From a bacterium (GTDB lineage Bacteria; Desulfobacterota; Binatia; DP-6): a DNA stretch of 64,000 nucleotides. The number at the start of each line of letters is the position of its first letter. Within the stretch, counting starts at the first letter, position 1. The translations under genes were made by a program, and so were the position numbers. The notes beneath the pieces were generated by a model, which saw only the letters and a list, made by a program, of their open reading frames with translations, was not told the DNA's origin and searched no databases. The DNA is taken from assembly GCA_026129405.1 (NCBI GenBank), contig JAHCID010000002.1, positions 62,001-126,000 on the forward strand, read 5' to 3'. Below, one piece after another: positions 18,690-26,015 of the stretch.

Positions 18690-19580
18690 TCAGGCCGCGT
18701 CGCCGGAGAGGAAGCCCCGGATCGCCGCGACCAGCTCCGCCGGCCGGTCGAAGTGCACCATGTGGCCGGCGCCGGGGATCTCGACGAAGCGGTGATGCGC
18801 GAAGCAGGCGAGGCGACGCGCGAGATCGTCGGGATCGAGGTAGATCGCGCCCGGCGTGCCGCGCCAGAACTCGCCCGACTCGCTGCCGTGCACGATCAGC
18901 GTCGGCGCGGTGATACGGCGCCAGAAGGCCATCGTCCACTCGACGTTGTACGGGCCGTGCATGCCGAGCGTCGCGAGCATGGCGTCGAACTTCCATTCGA
19001 GCGTGCCGTCCTCGCGGGCGCGCGTGCCGAGCAGCGCCAGCTCGCGCGCCTTCGCCTCGGGCAGCCGCGGGTTCCGCTGGCGGAGACGCTCGTAGGCGGC
19101 GTCGAGGTCGGCGAGGCCGGGCTGACCGGTGAGCGCACGGTCGATGCGCCCGAAGGTGTCGATCATCCACTTGACCTCGTGCGCCATGACCGGCGGCGGC
19201 GGGCCGAGCCCCTCGATGCACACGACCTTCGACGGGACGTCGGGAAAGCTGCCGGCGTAGGTGGCGACGATCTCGCCGCCCATCGAGTGGCCGACGAGGA
19301 TCGGTTTCTGCAGGCGCAGCGCGCGGATCAGGTTGTGGACGTCGAGGATGAAGTGCCCGAAGCCGTACCAGGGCGTCGTCTCGCTGTCGCCGTGGCCGCG
19401 GAGATCGAGCGCGAGGACGTGGAAGTGGTCGCAGAGCGCGCGGGCGAGGTCGTCGAAGGAGTGCGAGTGGTCGCGCAGCCCGTGGACGATCACCAGCGGG
19501 GGCAGGCGGGCGTCGCCCCAGTCGCGGACGTGGATGCGCAGCGTACCGCTGCGGAAGAAGCGCTCGCTGAACTCGGGCAT
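18690..19580 (-). CDS. Alpha/beta hydrolase
   Basis: 296 residues with no signal peptide. VIVHGLRDHSHSF gives the oxyanion loop, GHSMGG places the nucleophile Ser at 99, TLIVHGSESGEFW carries the likely acid, and IPGAGHMVHFDRP the catalytic His. This is a cytosolic esterase, lactonase or C-C hydrolase of the general fold-family. Its 3' end touches the 3' end of the Baeyer-Villiger monooxygenase gene, so it could hydrolyse the ester or lactone product; the orientation is convergent, so co-transcription is not implied. A 64-bp gap separates its start from the methyltransferase gene upstream on the same strand. Confidence 0.88.
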   Translation of the reverse strand: MPEFSERFFRSGTLRIHVRDWGDARLPPLVIVHGLRDHSHSFDDLARALCDHFHVLALDLRGHGDSETTPWYGFGHFILDVHNLIRALRLQKPILVGHSMGGEIVATYAGSFPDVPSKVVCIEGLGPPPPVMAHEVKWMIDTFGRIDRALTGQPGLADLDAAYERLRQRNPRLPEAKARELALLGTRAREDGTLEWKFDAMLATLGMHGPYNVEWTMAFWRRITAPTLIVHGSESGEFWRGTPGAIYLDPDDLARRLACFAHHRFVEIPGAGHMVHFDRPAELVAAIRGFLSGDAA

Positions 19581-19644
19581 CGGCGGCGGAAGCTATCGAC
19601 GCGCCGCAGCGGTCGCAAGGCGGGGCGCCTGGGCCCGGGGGGCC

Positions 19645-20433
19645 TCAGGCGAGACGGTGCAGGGCGATGGCGCACGCGACGGTCGCGTTCAGCGAGTCGA
19701 CGCCCGGCACCATCGCGATGCGCACGCGGCGGTCGGCCAGGGCGCGGCTCGCCGCCGACAGCCCGGTGCCCTCGTTGCCGACGACGACGGCCCAGCGGGC
19801 CGGCGGGGCGACGCCGGTCACGTCGTCGCCGTCGCGGCTGACGAGGGCCAGGATCGACACGCCGTCGGCGCGCAGGCAGGCGAGGGCCGCGGCGGTGTCG
19901 GCGACGGTGGCGTAGGGCAGGTGCAGCACCGCGCCCATCGAGACGCGCACGACCTTGCGGTAGAGCGGGTCGCTGGTGGCGCCGCCGCAGAGGACGGCGT
20001 CCGCGCCGAGGGTATGCGCGGCACGGAACACGCCGCCGACGTTGTCGGGGTTGGAGACGTCCTCGAGCACCACCAGGCGTCGCGGCTGCGAGGCGCGGAG
20101 CGCGTCGAGCGTGTAGGGCGCGCGCCGCGTCCCCAGCGCCAGGCAGCCGCGGTGGAAGTCGAAGCCGACGACCGCCTTGACGACGTCGAGCGGTGCCACC
20201 AGCACCGGCAGGTCGGCATGCGCGTCGAGCGCCGCGGCCAGCCCGGGCAGCGCCGCCTCGGTCGTGAGCACGGAGTGGGGGGTGAAGCGGCGGCCGGCGA
20301 GCAGCTGGAGCACCACCTCGCGCGTCTCGGCGACGAAGAGGCCGTCGCGCTCGCGGCGGTCGTGGGCGCGCAGCGAGCGGTACGGCGCGAGGCGTGGGTC
20401 GGTCGCGCTCGCGACGGCGACGAGCAGCGCCAT
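19645..20433 (-). CDS. TrmH/SpoU-family RNA 2'-O-ribose methyltransferase
   Basis: 262 residues. The three SPOUT motifs are present: LEDVSNPDNVGGVFR (motif 1), WAVVVGNEGTGLS (motif 2) and IAMVPGVDSLNATVACAIALH (motif 3), in the trefoil-knot C-terminal domain. The N-terminal ~100 residues form the small substrate-binding domain (FVAETREVVLQLLAG). The protein transfers methyl from SAM to a ribose 2'-OH of rRNA or tRNA; the exact nucleotide cannot be told from sequence. It ends 64 bp before the hydrolase start and begins 6 bp after the DoxX gene ends, consistent with one minus-strand transcript. Confidence 0.92.
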   Translation of the reverse strand: MALLVAVASATDPRLAPYRSLRAHDRRERDGLFVAETREVVLQLLAGRRFTPHSVLTTEAALPGLAAALDAHADLPVLVAPLDVVKAVVGFDFHRGCLALGTRRAPYTLDALRASQPRRLVVLEDVSNPDNVGGVFRAAHTLGADAVLCGGATSDPLYRKVVRVSMGAVLHLPYATVADTAAALACLRADGVSILALVSRDGDDVTGVAPPARWAVVVGNEGTGLSAASRALADRRVRIAMVPGVDSLNATVACAIALHRLA

Positions 20434-20439
20434 CGCCCG

Positions 20440-20829
20440 TCAGCGCGGGTCCGGGCGCGTGTACCACCATGCCCAGGCGATGAAGACGAGCTGGAACGGG
20501 AGGCGCACCCAGTTCGCCGTCGGCGACGGTGCCGGCAGCCAGCTCGGCAGGTGGACGAGCTGCGGGTTCGCCGTCGCCATGTAGACGTTGGCGGGGAAGA
20601 CGGCGACGAGGAGCGCGATCAGTCCCCAGGCCGCGAGGACGCGCGTCCGCGGGACGAGGACGAGGATGCCGAGCACGATCTCCGCGACCCCCGACAGCAG
20701 CACGAGGAGGAGGTGCGCCGGCAGGTAGGGCGGCATGATCTGGAGATAGAGGTCCGGCCGCACGAAGTGCATCACGCCGGCGAGGACGTAGAGCGGCCCC
20801 ATCACCCAGAGCAGCGCCGTCTTCAGCAT
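20440..20829 (-). CDS. DoxX-like small membrane protein
   Basis: 129 residues with four hydrophobic helices (about 6-22, 40-58, 66-84, 104-122). The first helix and following loop read LYVLAGVMHFVRPDLYLQIMP, the pattern of DoxX/MauE-like proteins, with HF-x-RPD at the end of helix 1. Members have been linked to thiosulfate:quinone oxidoreductase, redox maintenance and cofactor maturation, but most are uncharacterised. It lies between the alkB gene (46 bp upstream) and the RNA methyltransferase gene (6 bp downstream), all on the minus strand. Confidence 0.8.
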   Translation of the reverse strand: MLKTALLWVMGPLYVLAGVMHFVRPDLYLQIMPPYLPAHLLLVLLSGVAEIVLGILVLVPRTRVLAAWGLIALLVAVFPANVYMATANPQLVHLPSWLPAPSPTANWVRLPFQLVFIAWAWWYTRPDPR

Positions 20830-20875
20830 GGCGCCCGATACACGGTGGCGCGGGCGGCGCGCCAGGGGCGGGCGC

Positions 20876-21979
20876 TCAGGCGGCGTCGGCGTCCGCGAAG
20901 GGGCCGAGGCGACGGCGCTCGAGCTCGCGCGTCATGACCTCGCGGAAGCGGCGGTTGCGGACGAGCAGGAACACGACCGTGCCGAAGTAGCCGTACGGCA
21001 GCTTCGGGCTCTCCTCCCAGAAGCGCAGCTGCTGGTAGGGCCGCGACGCGAAGGCGTGGTGGTCGGCGTGCCGCGACAGCCCGACGAGCGTGTAGAGCGT
21101 GAAGCGCGAGTCGGTGTCCCACGAGTCGATCGGCGTCACGCGCTTGCCGCGGCGGGCGAGCCCCCAGTGCTCGAAGTAGTTGACGGCCTCGAGCAGGCGG
21201 ATGGCGATCGAGGCGACGAGGAAGTAGGCGAAGAACGCGCCGATGCCGAGCGCGATCCAGATCCCGACGGCGACGGCCCACTCGGCGACCAGACCCTGGA
21301 GCACGCGATGGCGCAGCATGCGCGGATCGGTCCAGCGCATGTGCTCGTCGCCGAGCCGCTTCTTCTCGATGCGCCACGCGCTGCGGAACTGCGCCGGCAG
21401 GGTACGGTACAGGAAGCGGGCGTAGGTTTCGCCGAAGCGGGCGGTCGCCGGATCGTCGGCGGTCGCGACGCGCGAGTGGTGGCCGCGGATGTGCTCGGTG
21501 GCGAAGTGCTCGTACAGCACGCTGCCCATGAGCAGCCGTCCCAGGAAGAAGAAGTGCCCCTGCGGCCGGTGCAGCAGCTCGTGCGCGACGACGATCCCGG
21601 AGTAGCCCGCGTTGACGCCGATCAGGGTGAGCCCGACGAAGGTATCGAGCGTCCAGAAGCCGTGCACCGAGACGCGCCACACGAACCACCCGAGGATCAC
21701 GAAGTGCATCGCGGAGAGGACCCAGAGCACCGAGTCGAACGGCCAGCCGGGGAGGGTGGCGGCCGGCTGCCGGTGCTCCGCCGGGCTCTTCATGTCGACC
21801 AGGACCGAGCCGGCGAGGACGAGCAGCCACGCCGCCGCACCGAAGCCGCTCCACGGCCCGGTGGCGAGGTAGAGGAGGCAGGCGACCGGCAGCACGAAGC
21901 ACAGCAGGTGGGCGATCCAGACCCGCGCGGTCTCGAGAAGGGGGGTGGGGTGGGTGGATGCGGCGGTCGCGGTCGCCAT
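20876..21979 (-). CDS. alkB: AlkB-type membrane di-iron alkane 1-monooxygenase
   Basis: 367 residues from ATG 21979, chosen because GGAGG lies seven to eight bases upstream; an upstream ATG at 21997 would overlap the operator. All four histidine clusters of the AlkB subgroup of integral membrane hydroxylases are present: HELLHR (~133), EHIRGHH (~162), NYFEHWGL (~270) and LSRHADHH (~310). They are separated by the usual six transmembrane helices. Known: AlkB hydroxylates terminal carbons of alkanes with O2, using electrons from rubredoxin. No rubredoxin is fused or adjacent. Regulation looks clear: two palindromes lie between it and the divergent TetR gene. The chain-length range, and whether the true substrate is an alkane or another lipid tail, is unknown. 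Confidence 0.92.
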   Translation of the reverse strand: MATATAASTHPTPLLETARVWIAHLLCFVLPVACLLYLATGPWSGFGAAAWLLVLAGSVLVDMKSPAEHRQPAATLPGWPFDSVLWVLSAMHFVILGWFVWRVSVHGFWTLDTFVGLTLIGVNAGYSGIVVAHELLHRPQGHFFFLGRLLMGSVLYEHFATEHIRGHHSRVATADDPATARFGETYARFLYRTLPAQFRSAWRIEKKRLGDEHMRWTDPRMLRHRVLQGLVAEWAVAVGIWIALGIGAFFAYFLVASIAIRLLEAVNYFEHWGLARRGKRVTPIDSWDTDSRFTLYTLVGLSRHADHHAFASRPYQQLRFWEESPKLPYGYFGTVVFLLVRNRRFREVMTRELERRRLGPFADADAA

Positions 21980-21992
21980 CGAGGTCCTCCGG

Positions 21993-22016
21993 CTCACATA
22001 CGGCTTGGTATGTGAG
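21993..22016. promoter_or_regulatory. Palindromic operator 1, alkB-tetR intergenic region
   Basis: Perfect 9-bp arms CTCACATAC and GTATGTGAG around a 6-bp centre. It lies 13 bp upstream of the alkB ATG, covering the expected promoter or leader. It shares ACATAC-N6-GTATGT with operator 2. Confidence 0.75.
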
Positions 22017-22028
22017 GTCTCCCGGATT

Positions 22029-22046
22029 ACATACGGGCTCGTATGT
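22029..22046. promoter_or_regulatory. Palindromic operator 2, overlapping the tetR start codon
   Basis: ACATAC and GTATGT around GGGCTC. The ATG of the TetR gene (22043-22045) lies inside the right arm. Its centre is 33 bp, about three helical turns, from operator 1. This suggests autorepression. Confidence 0.75.
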
Positions 22047-22675
22047 CGTCAAGCGGGCGCGCCCAGGCCAAGCAGGAGACGCGCGACGCGCTGATCCAGG
22101 CAGGCCTCGCCGCCTTCGCGGCAGAGGGGCTCGACGCGCCCAGCCTGGACGCGATCTGCGCCCGCGCCGGCTTCACCCGCGGCGCGTTCTACGTCCACTT
22201 CAAGGATCGCGACGATTTCCTCGTGGCGGTGATGGAGCACGTCCTGGGCGGCTTCCTCGACGCCGTGATCGCGACCGGCGACGAGGCGAACGACCTGGGC
22301 CACACCCTCGACCGTTTCACCGGCGCGCTCGCGAGCGCTGCCCGGCCGACGGGCGGCCGCGGCCGCGCGGCGAGCCCGCTTCTCGGGCCGGTGCAGCTCT
22401 TCCGCCTGATCGAGGCGGCGGCCCGCTCGCCCGCGATCCGCGGGCGCCTCGTCGCCATCATCGACGAGGCGATCGGGCGCGTGGAGGGCGCGGCCCGCAG
22501 CGGCCAGACGCGCGGGACGGTGCGGCACGACGTCGAGCCGCGGGTGGGCGCACAGCTCCTCGTCGTCGCGGCGCTGGGGCTCATGGGCGCGATCGAGCTC
22601 GGCGTCCCGCTCGACCTGCCGGCGCTGCGCGGCGCGGTGGCGCGTCTCCTCGGTGCGAGCGAGGGCGAGGCGTGA
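22043..22675 (+). CDS. TetR-family repressor divergent from alkB
   Basis: 210 residues. The N-terminal HTH reads ETRDALIQAGLAAFAAEGLDAPSLDAI, then RAGFTRGAFYVHFKDRDDFL, the standard TetR recognition helix and YxHF segment. The remainder is a helical ligand-binding domain. The start codon lies within a palindrome identical in its arms to one beside the alkB start, so the protein most likely represses both itself and alkB until a lipid or hydrocarbon ligand binds. There is no Shine-Dalgarno site upstream; translation may be leaderless. It ends 4 bp before the convergent NUDIX gene. Confidence 0.9.
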   Translation: MSSSGRAQAKQETRDALIQAGLAAFAAEGLDAPSLDAICARAGFTRGAFYVHFKDRDDFLVAVMEHVLGGFLDAVIATGDEANDLGHTLDRFTGALASAARPTGGRGRAASPLLGPVQLFRLIEAAARSPAIRGRLVAIIDEAIGRVEGAARSGQTRGTVRHDVEPRVGAQLLVVAALGLMGAIELGVPLDLPALRGAVARLLGASEGEA

Positions 22676-22679
22676 GCCG

Positions 22680-23183
22680 CTATCGCCGCCGGTAGGCGTC
22701 CAGCACCGCGAGCCCGTCGGGACAGAACGGCGCGACCGCGGCGCGCGCCGCGACCGCGTCCAGCACCAGGAACTCGCCGCGCACGATCTCTTCCGGCTGG
22801 AGACGGAACGGCCCGTCGTGCCGGGCGGCGTACACCCGGCCGTGGACGACGCTCGCGGCGTCTGCCCAGCGGAACGGGAACAGCGCCTCGAGCGGCGCGT
22901 CCACGCCCAGCTCCTCGCGCAGCTCGCGCGCAGCGCCGGCGTCGAAGGCCTCGCCCGCACCGAGCACGCCGCCGACGCAGACGTCCCAGTGCGCCGGGTA
23001 GACGTCCTTCGTCGGCGTGCGCAGGTGGACGAAGAGCCGGCCGGCGGCGTCGAAGACGAGGATGTACGTGCTGCGGTGGGGCAGGCGGCGCGCGCGCATC
23101 TCGCGCCGCGTGACGACGCCGACCACGCGGCCGTCGTCGTCGACCACGTCGACGAGCTCGCTGCCCGGGTCGTGGGCGCTCAG
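22680..23183 (-). CDS. NUDIX hydrolase, YfcD-like
   Basis: 167 residues if read from CTG 23183, which overlaps the mobA stop as CTGA and has GGAG eight bases upstream; a GTG at 23147 is the alternative and would trim 12 residues from the first strand. The NUDIX box is GGVLGAGEAFDAGAARELRE followed by ELGV (G-x5-E-x7-REU-x-EE-x-G-U type). The flanking pattern (ELVDVVDDDGRVVGV, then PHRSTYILVF) resembles the YfcD/IPP-isomerase-like subgroup. The enzyme should hydrolyse a nucleoside-diphosphate-linked substrate. It is translationally coupled to mobA, although no functional link is known. Confidence 0.85.
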   Translation of the reverse strand: MSAHDPGSELVDVVDDDGRVVGVVTRREMRARRLPHRSTYILVFDAAGRLFVHLRTPTKDVYPAHWDVCVGGVLGAGEAFDAGAARELREELGVDAPLEALFPFRWADAASVVHGRVYAARHDGPFRLQPEEIVRGEFLVLDAVAARAAVAPFCPDGLAVLDAYRRR

Positions 23184-23806
23184 CGGTCGGTCTCCGGCAG
23201 CCACCCGCCGACCGCGGCCAGCTCCTCGGGCGTGTTGAGGTTGAGCAGCGCGCGGGCGCCGCCCTCGACCGCGCGCAGCGCCACCTCGCTCACCCAGTCG
23301 ACGTGCACGAGCGGCAGGAACTCGCGCAGCGCGTGACGCCCGCTCGCGAGGCAGCGCTCGACGATCGGCAGCGTGCGCACGGCGTACACGGCGTGCAGCG
23401 GCTCGATGTCGTCCTCCCAGCGCGGGACGACGGCGTCGGCATCGCCGGGGCGCGCGAGGAGATAGCGGATCGGCTCGGCGGTGAGGCCGGGCATGTCGCA
23501 GGCGACGACGAAGACGCGCGCATGGCGGCTCGCCCGCATCGCGGCGTGGATGCCGGCGAGCGGGCCGCAGCCGGGAAAGACGTCGGCGACGGTCTCGACG
23601 CCCAGGTCGCGGAAGCGCTCGGGCCGCTGCGTCGAGACGAGCACCTGCGGGAAGAGCGTGCGGAACAGGCGGATGGTGCGCAGCGCGATCGGCTCCCCGT
23701 CGACGTCGGCGAAGGCCTTGTCGCGGCCACCCATGCGCGTCGCACGGCCACCCGCCAGGAGGACGCCGGCCGTGTCGGCGCCGGGCGCGGTCATGCGGCG
23801 AGGCAT
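23180..23806 (-). CDS. mobA: Molybdenum cofactor guanylyltransferase (MobA)
   Basis: 208 residues from ATG 23806; ATG 23794 is equally possible, and neither has a strong ribosome site. The nucleotidyltransferase loop is AGVLLAGGRATRMGGRDKAF, the metal-binding aspartate region is VVACDMPGL, and downstream is LLNLNTPEEL, typical of MobA C-termini. It transfers GMP from GTP to molybdopterin to make the bis-MGD form used by DMSO-reductase-family enzymes. No molybdoenzyme or other moa/moe gene is in this window. It diverges from the sirtuin gene; a palindrome (23877-23889) lies in the gap. Its stop overlaps the NUDIX start. Confidence 0.9.
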   Translation of the reverse strand: MPRRMTAPGADTAGVLLAGGRATRMGGRDKAFADVDGEPIALRTIRLFRTLFPQVLVSTQRPERFRDLGVETVADVFPGCGPLAGIHAAMRASRHARVFVVACDMPGLTAEPIRYLLARPGDADAVVPRWEDDIEPLHAVYAVRTLPIVERCLASGRHALREFLPLVHVDWVSEVALRAVEGGARALLNLNTPEELAAVGGWLPETDR

Positions 23807-23876
23807 GACCGGCGTCCGCGTCCGAGTCAAACTCGACGCGTCGCGTACGCGCGTGGTTGACAGCCGGGAGGGGACG

Positions 23877-23889
23877 GGGAACGGTTCCC
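23877..23889. promoter_or_regulatory. Palindrome GGGAAC-G-GTTCCC between mobA and sirtuin gene
   Basis: Perfect 6-bp arms, seven bases before the sirtuin GTG. A similar GGGGAACGGTCCCC lies in the glnB leader (55181-55194). It may be an operator or an mRNA hairpin. Confidence 0.35.
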
Positions 23890-23895
23890 GGCATC

Positions 23896-24684
23896 GTGGC
23901 GTCGCCCGAAGAGGACGCGCTGGAGGACGCGATCGAGGAGGCCGCCGGGCGGCTCGCGCAGGCGCGCTACGTCGTCGCGCTGACCGGCGCGGGCATGTCG
24001 GTCGAGAGCGGCATCCCGCCGTTCCGCGGCCCGGGCGGGCTGTGGACCAAGCACGGCGAGCCGCCGATGAACGGCTGGCAGCGGTTTCTCGCCGATCCCG
24101 CGGCGGCCTGGCGCGAGCGCCTCGAGCCGTCGGGCCCCATGCGCGAGCTGTGGGCGACGCTCGCCGCGGCGCAGCCCAACCCGGGGCACCATGCCCTCGT
24201 CGACCTCGAACGCATGCGGGTGCTGCGCGCCGTCATCACGCAGAACGTCGACGACCTCCACCGCCAGGCCGGCACCGAGCGGCTCCTCGAGATCCACGGC
24301 AACGCCACGCTCATCCGCTGCATCGCCTGCGTCACCCGGTTCGCCCGCGACACCATCGACTTCGCCGTCCTGCCGCCGCGCTGCCCGCGTTGCGACGGGC
24401 TGCTGAAGAGCGACACCGTCTCGTTCGGCGAGCCGATTCCGCCCGATGTCCTCGCCGGCTGCTTCGAGGAGGCCGAGCGCGCCGACGTGATGCTCGTCGC
24501 GGGCACGTCGGCGACGGTCCATCCGGCGGCTCAGCTCCCGTTCCAGGTGCGGGAGCGGGGCGGCGAGATCGTCGAGGTGAACCCCCACGAGTCGGAGCTG
24601 ACGGCGGCGTGCCGGGTCGTGCTGCGCGGCCCGTCGGGCGAGATGCTGCCGCGCCTGGTGGCGGCGTTGCAGCGTCGGCGCTGA
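23896..24684 (+). CDS. Sirtuin (Sir2-family NAD-dependent protein deacylase)
   Basis: 262 residues from GTG 23896; a TTG at 23857 would add 13 residues. Motifs: GAGMSVESGIPPFRG (NAD binding), TQNVDDLH (ribose/nicotinamide pocket), EIHGN with the catalytic His, zinc ligands CIAC and CPRC, and GTSATVHPAAQLP. These identify a class-III/bacterial-type sirtuin that removes acyl groups from lysine using NAD, giving O-acyl-ADP-ribose and nicotinamide. In bacteria it often reactivates acetylated acyl-CoA synthetases, which would fit the fatty-acid and lipid genes nearby. It is convergent with the OB-fold gene, 8 bp away. Confidence 0.92.
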   Translation: MASPEEDALEDAIEEAAGRLAQARYVVALTGAGMSVESGIPPFRGPGGLWTKHGEPPMNGWQRFLADPAAAWRERLEPSGPMRELWATLAAAQPNPGHHALVDLERMRVLRAVITQNVDDLHRQAGTERLLEIHGNATLIRCIACVTRFARDTIDFAVLPPRCPRCDGLLKSDTVSFGEPIPPDVLAGCFEEAERADVMLVAGTSATVHPAAQLPFQVRERGGEIVEVNPHESELTAACRVVLRGPSGEMLPRLVAALQRRR

Positions 24685-24692
24685 GGCCGCGG

Positions 24693-25478
24693 CTACGGCT
24701 GCGGGAAGCCGGCGAGCGACTGCGCGCGGCCACGCGCGTCGAAGCTGATGTCGCGCCCGAAGCCGTAGTGCCAGATGACCCAGCCGTTCGGCGCCGGCTC
24801 CTCGACCTGGGGCGGGCCGATCAGGCGCAGGACCTCCTGCTTCGACATGCCGCGTTTCACCGTGCGCAGCGCCTCGAACGCCGGCCGCGGCAGCGGCGCG
24901 CCGTAGGTCGGCGCCGGCGGCGGCTCGGCCGGTCCCGGGAACGACGCCGCGGCCATCGCCGCCTGCCGTTGCTCGAGCGCCAGCAGGAGCTGCTCCATGC
25001 GCTCCTGCGTCTGGAGCATGCGCTCGGTGAGGTCCGTGAGGTTCGTGAGCACGGCGTCGATGCGCTCGAGCATCTGGACCTGCATCTCCTTCTCGGAGCG
25101 CTCCTGCTCGTGCCGCTCCTCCTCGGTAGTGACGAGCGTGAGATCGTCGGCGGCGGCCAGCTCGATCTCCGGCTTGCGCTCGACCATGCGCACGGTGCCG
25201 CGCACCCGAACCATGCGCCCCTCGTAGCGCGCCCGGAGGTCGGCGGGCGGGAAGACGTCGAAGTGGGCGGCCTGCACCACGGCGGTGAAGCGGTTGAACG
25301 TGGGCTCGAACGCCATGAGGCAGGACGTGGGCGAACAGTGGACGCCGAGTATCCGGCCCTCGACGGTGACGTGCTCGCCGACGTGCTCGGCGGCCTGGTC
25401 CCACGAAATGGCCGCGCCCTCCTCGGCCCGGGCGGGCGATGCGAGCGCGAGCAGTAGAACGAGGAAGGAGAACCGCAT
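24693..25478 (-). CDS. Exported protein: OB-fold-like, coiled coil and SmpA/BamE-like C-terminus
   Basis: 261 residues from ATG 25478; a GTG three codons earlier is possible. The signal peptide is MRFSFLVLLLALASPARA. Residues ~25-120 (HVGEHVTVEGRILGVHCSP, VRVRGTVRMVERKPEIEL) have the strand pattern of a periplasmic OB-fold. Residues ~120-175 form a long charged helix (EEERHEQERSEKEMQVQMLE and onwards). The end, VKRGMSKQEVLRLIGPPQ with a WHYGFGRDISFD strand, is the SmpA/OmlA (BamE-like) pattern. It has no lipobox. The role is unknown; an envelope scaffold is plausible. The divergent start is 114 bp from the DUF35 gene. Confidence 0.75.
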   Translation of the reverse strand: MRFSFLVLLLALASPARAEEGAAISWDQAAEHVGEHVTVEGRILGVHCSPTSCLMAFEPTFNRFTAVVQAAHFDVFPPADLRARYEGRMVRVRGTVRMVERKPEIELAAADDLTLVTTEEERHEQERSEKEMQVQMLERIDAVLTNLTDLTERMLQTQERMEQLLLALEQRQAAMAAASFPGPAEPPPAPTYGAPLPRPAFEALRTVKRGMSKQEVLRLIGPPQVEEPAPNGWVIWHYGFGRDISFDARGRAQSLAGFPQP

Positions 25479-25592
25479 CGGCCTCACCGGGCGCGCCTGG
25501 CGCTTGACCGCTCTCGACGCGGGTTTCTATAGAACCGGGTCCGCGAAGTCCATCCACGCGGCACGTTTGCGCCCGCTCGAGGTTCTCCGAAC

Positions 25593-26015
25593 ATGGCCGA
25601 CTACGCCGGACCCCTTCCGACGCCCACACCCGAGACGCGTCCCTTCTGGGAGGCGGCGAAACGGCACGAGCTGATGCTCCCGCGCTGCCGGCAGTGCGGG
25701 CCCGTCTTCTTCTATCCGCGCGCCACGTGCCCGCGGTGCCTCGGGGCCGACCTCGAGTGGACCGCCGTCAGCGGGCGCGGCACGCTGCACACGTTCACGA
25801 TCGTCCATCGCGGCGCGCGCAACTTCCCGCTGCCGTCGCCCTACGTGATGGCGATCGTCGAGCTCGACGAGGGCCCGCGCATGATGACGAACCTCGTCGG
25901 CGTGACGCCCGACCCGGCCGCGCTCGAGATCGGCATGCCGGTGGAGGTCACCTGGGCCGACGTCACGCCCGAGGTCACGCTGCCGCACTTCCGGCCCGCC
26001 GGAGCCGCGCAGTGA
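25593..26015 (+). CDS. DUF35 OB-fold protein with zinc ribbon (acyl-CoA-associated)
   Basis: 140 residues. The zinc ribbon is CRQCG and CPRC (residues ~32-49), preceded by the N-terminal helix FWEAAKRHELMLPRC and followed by the OB-fold strands GRGTLHTFTIVHRG, YVMAIVELDEG and EIGMPVEVTW. DUF35 proteins work as partner subunits of the thiolase-like protein encoded next to them, as in steroid side-chain degradation and archaeal HMG-CoA synthesis. The next gene's GTG overlaps this gene's stop (GTGA), consistent with equimolar partner synthesis. Confidence 0.9.
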   Translation: MADYAGPLPTPTPETRPFWEAAKRHELMLPRCRQCGPVFFYPRATCPRCLGADLEWTAVSGRGTLHTFTIVHRGARNFPLPSPYVMAIVELDEGPRMMTNLVGVTPDPAALEIGMPVEVTWADVTPEVTLPHFRPAGAAQ

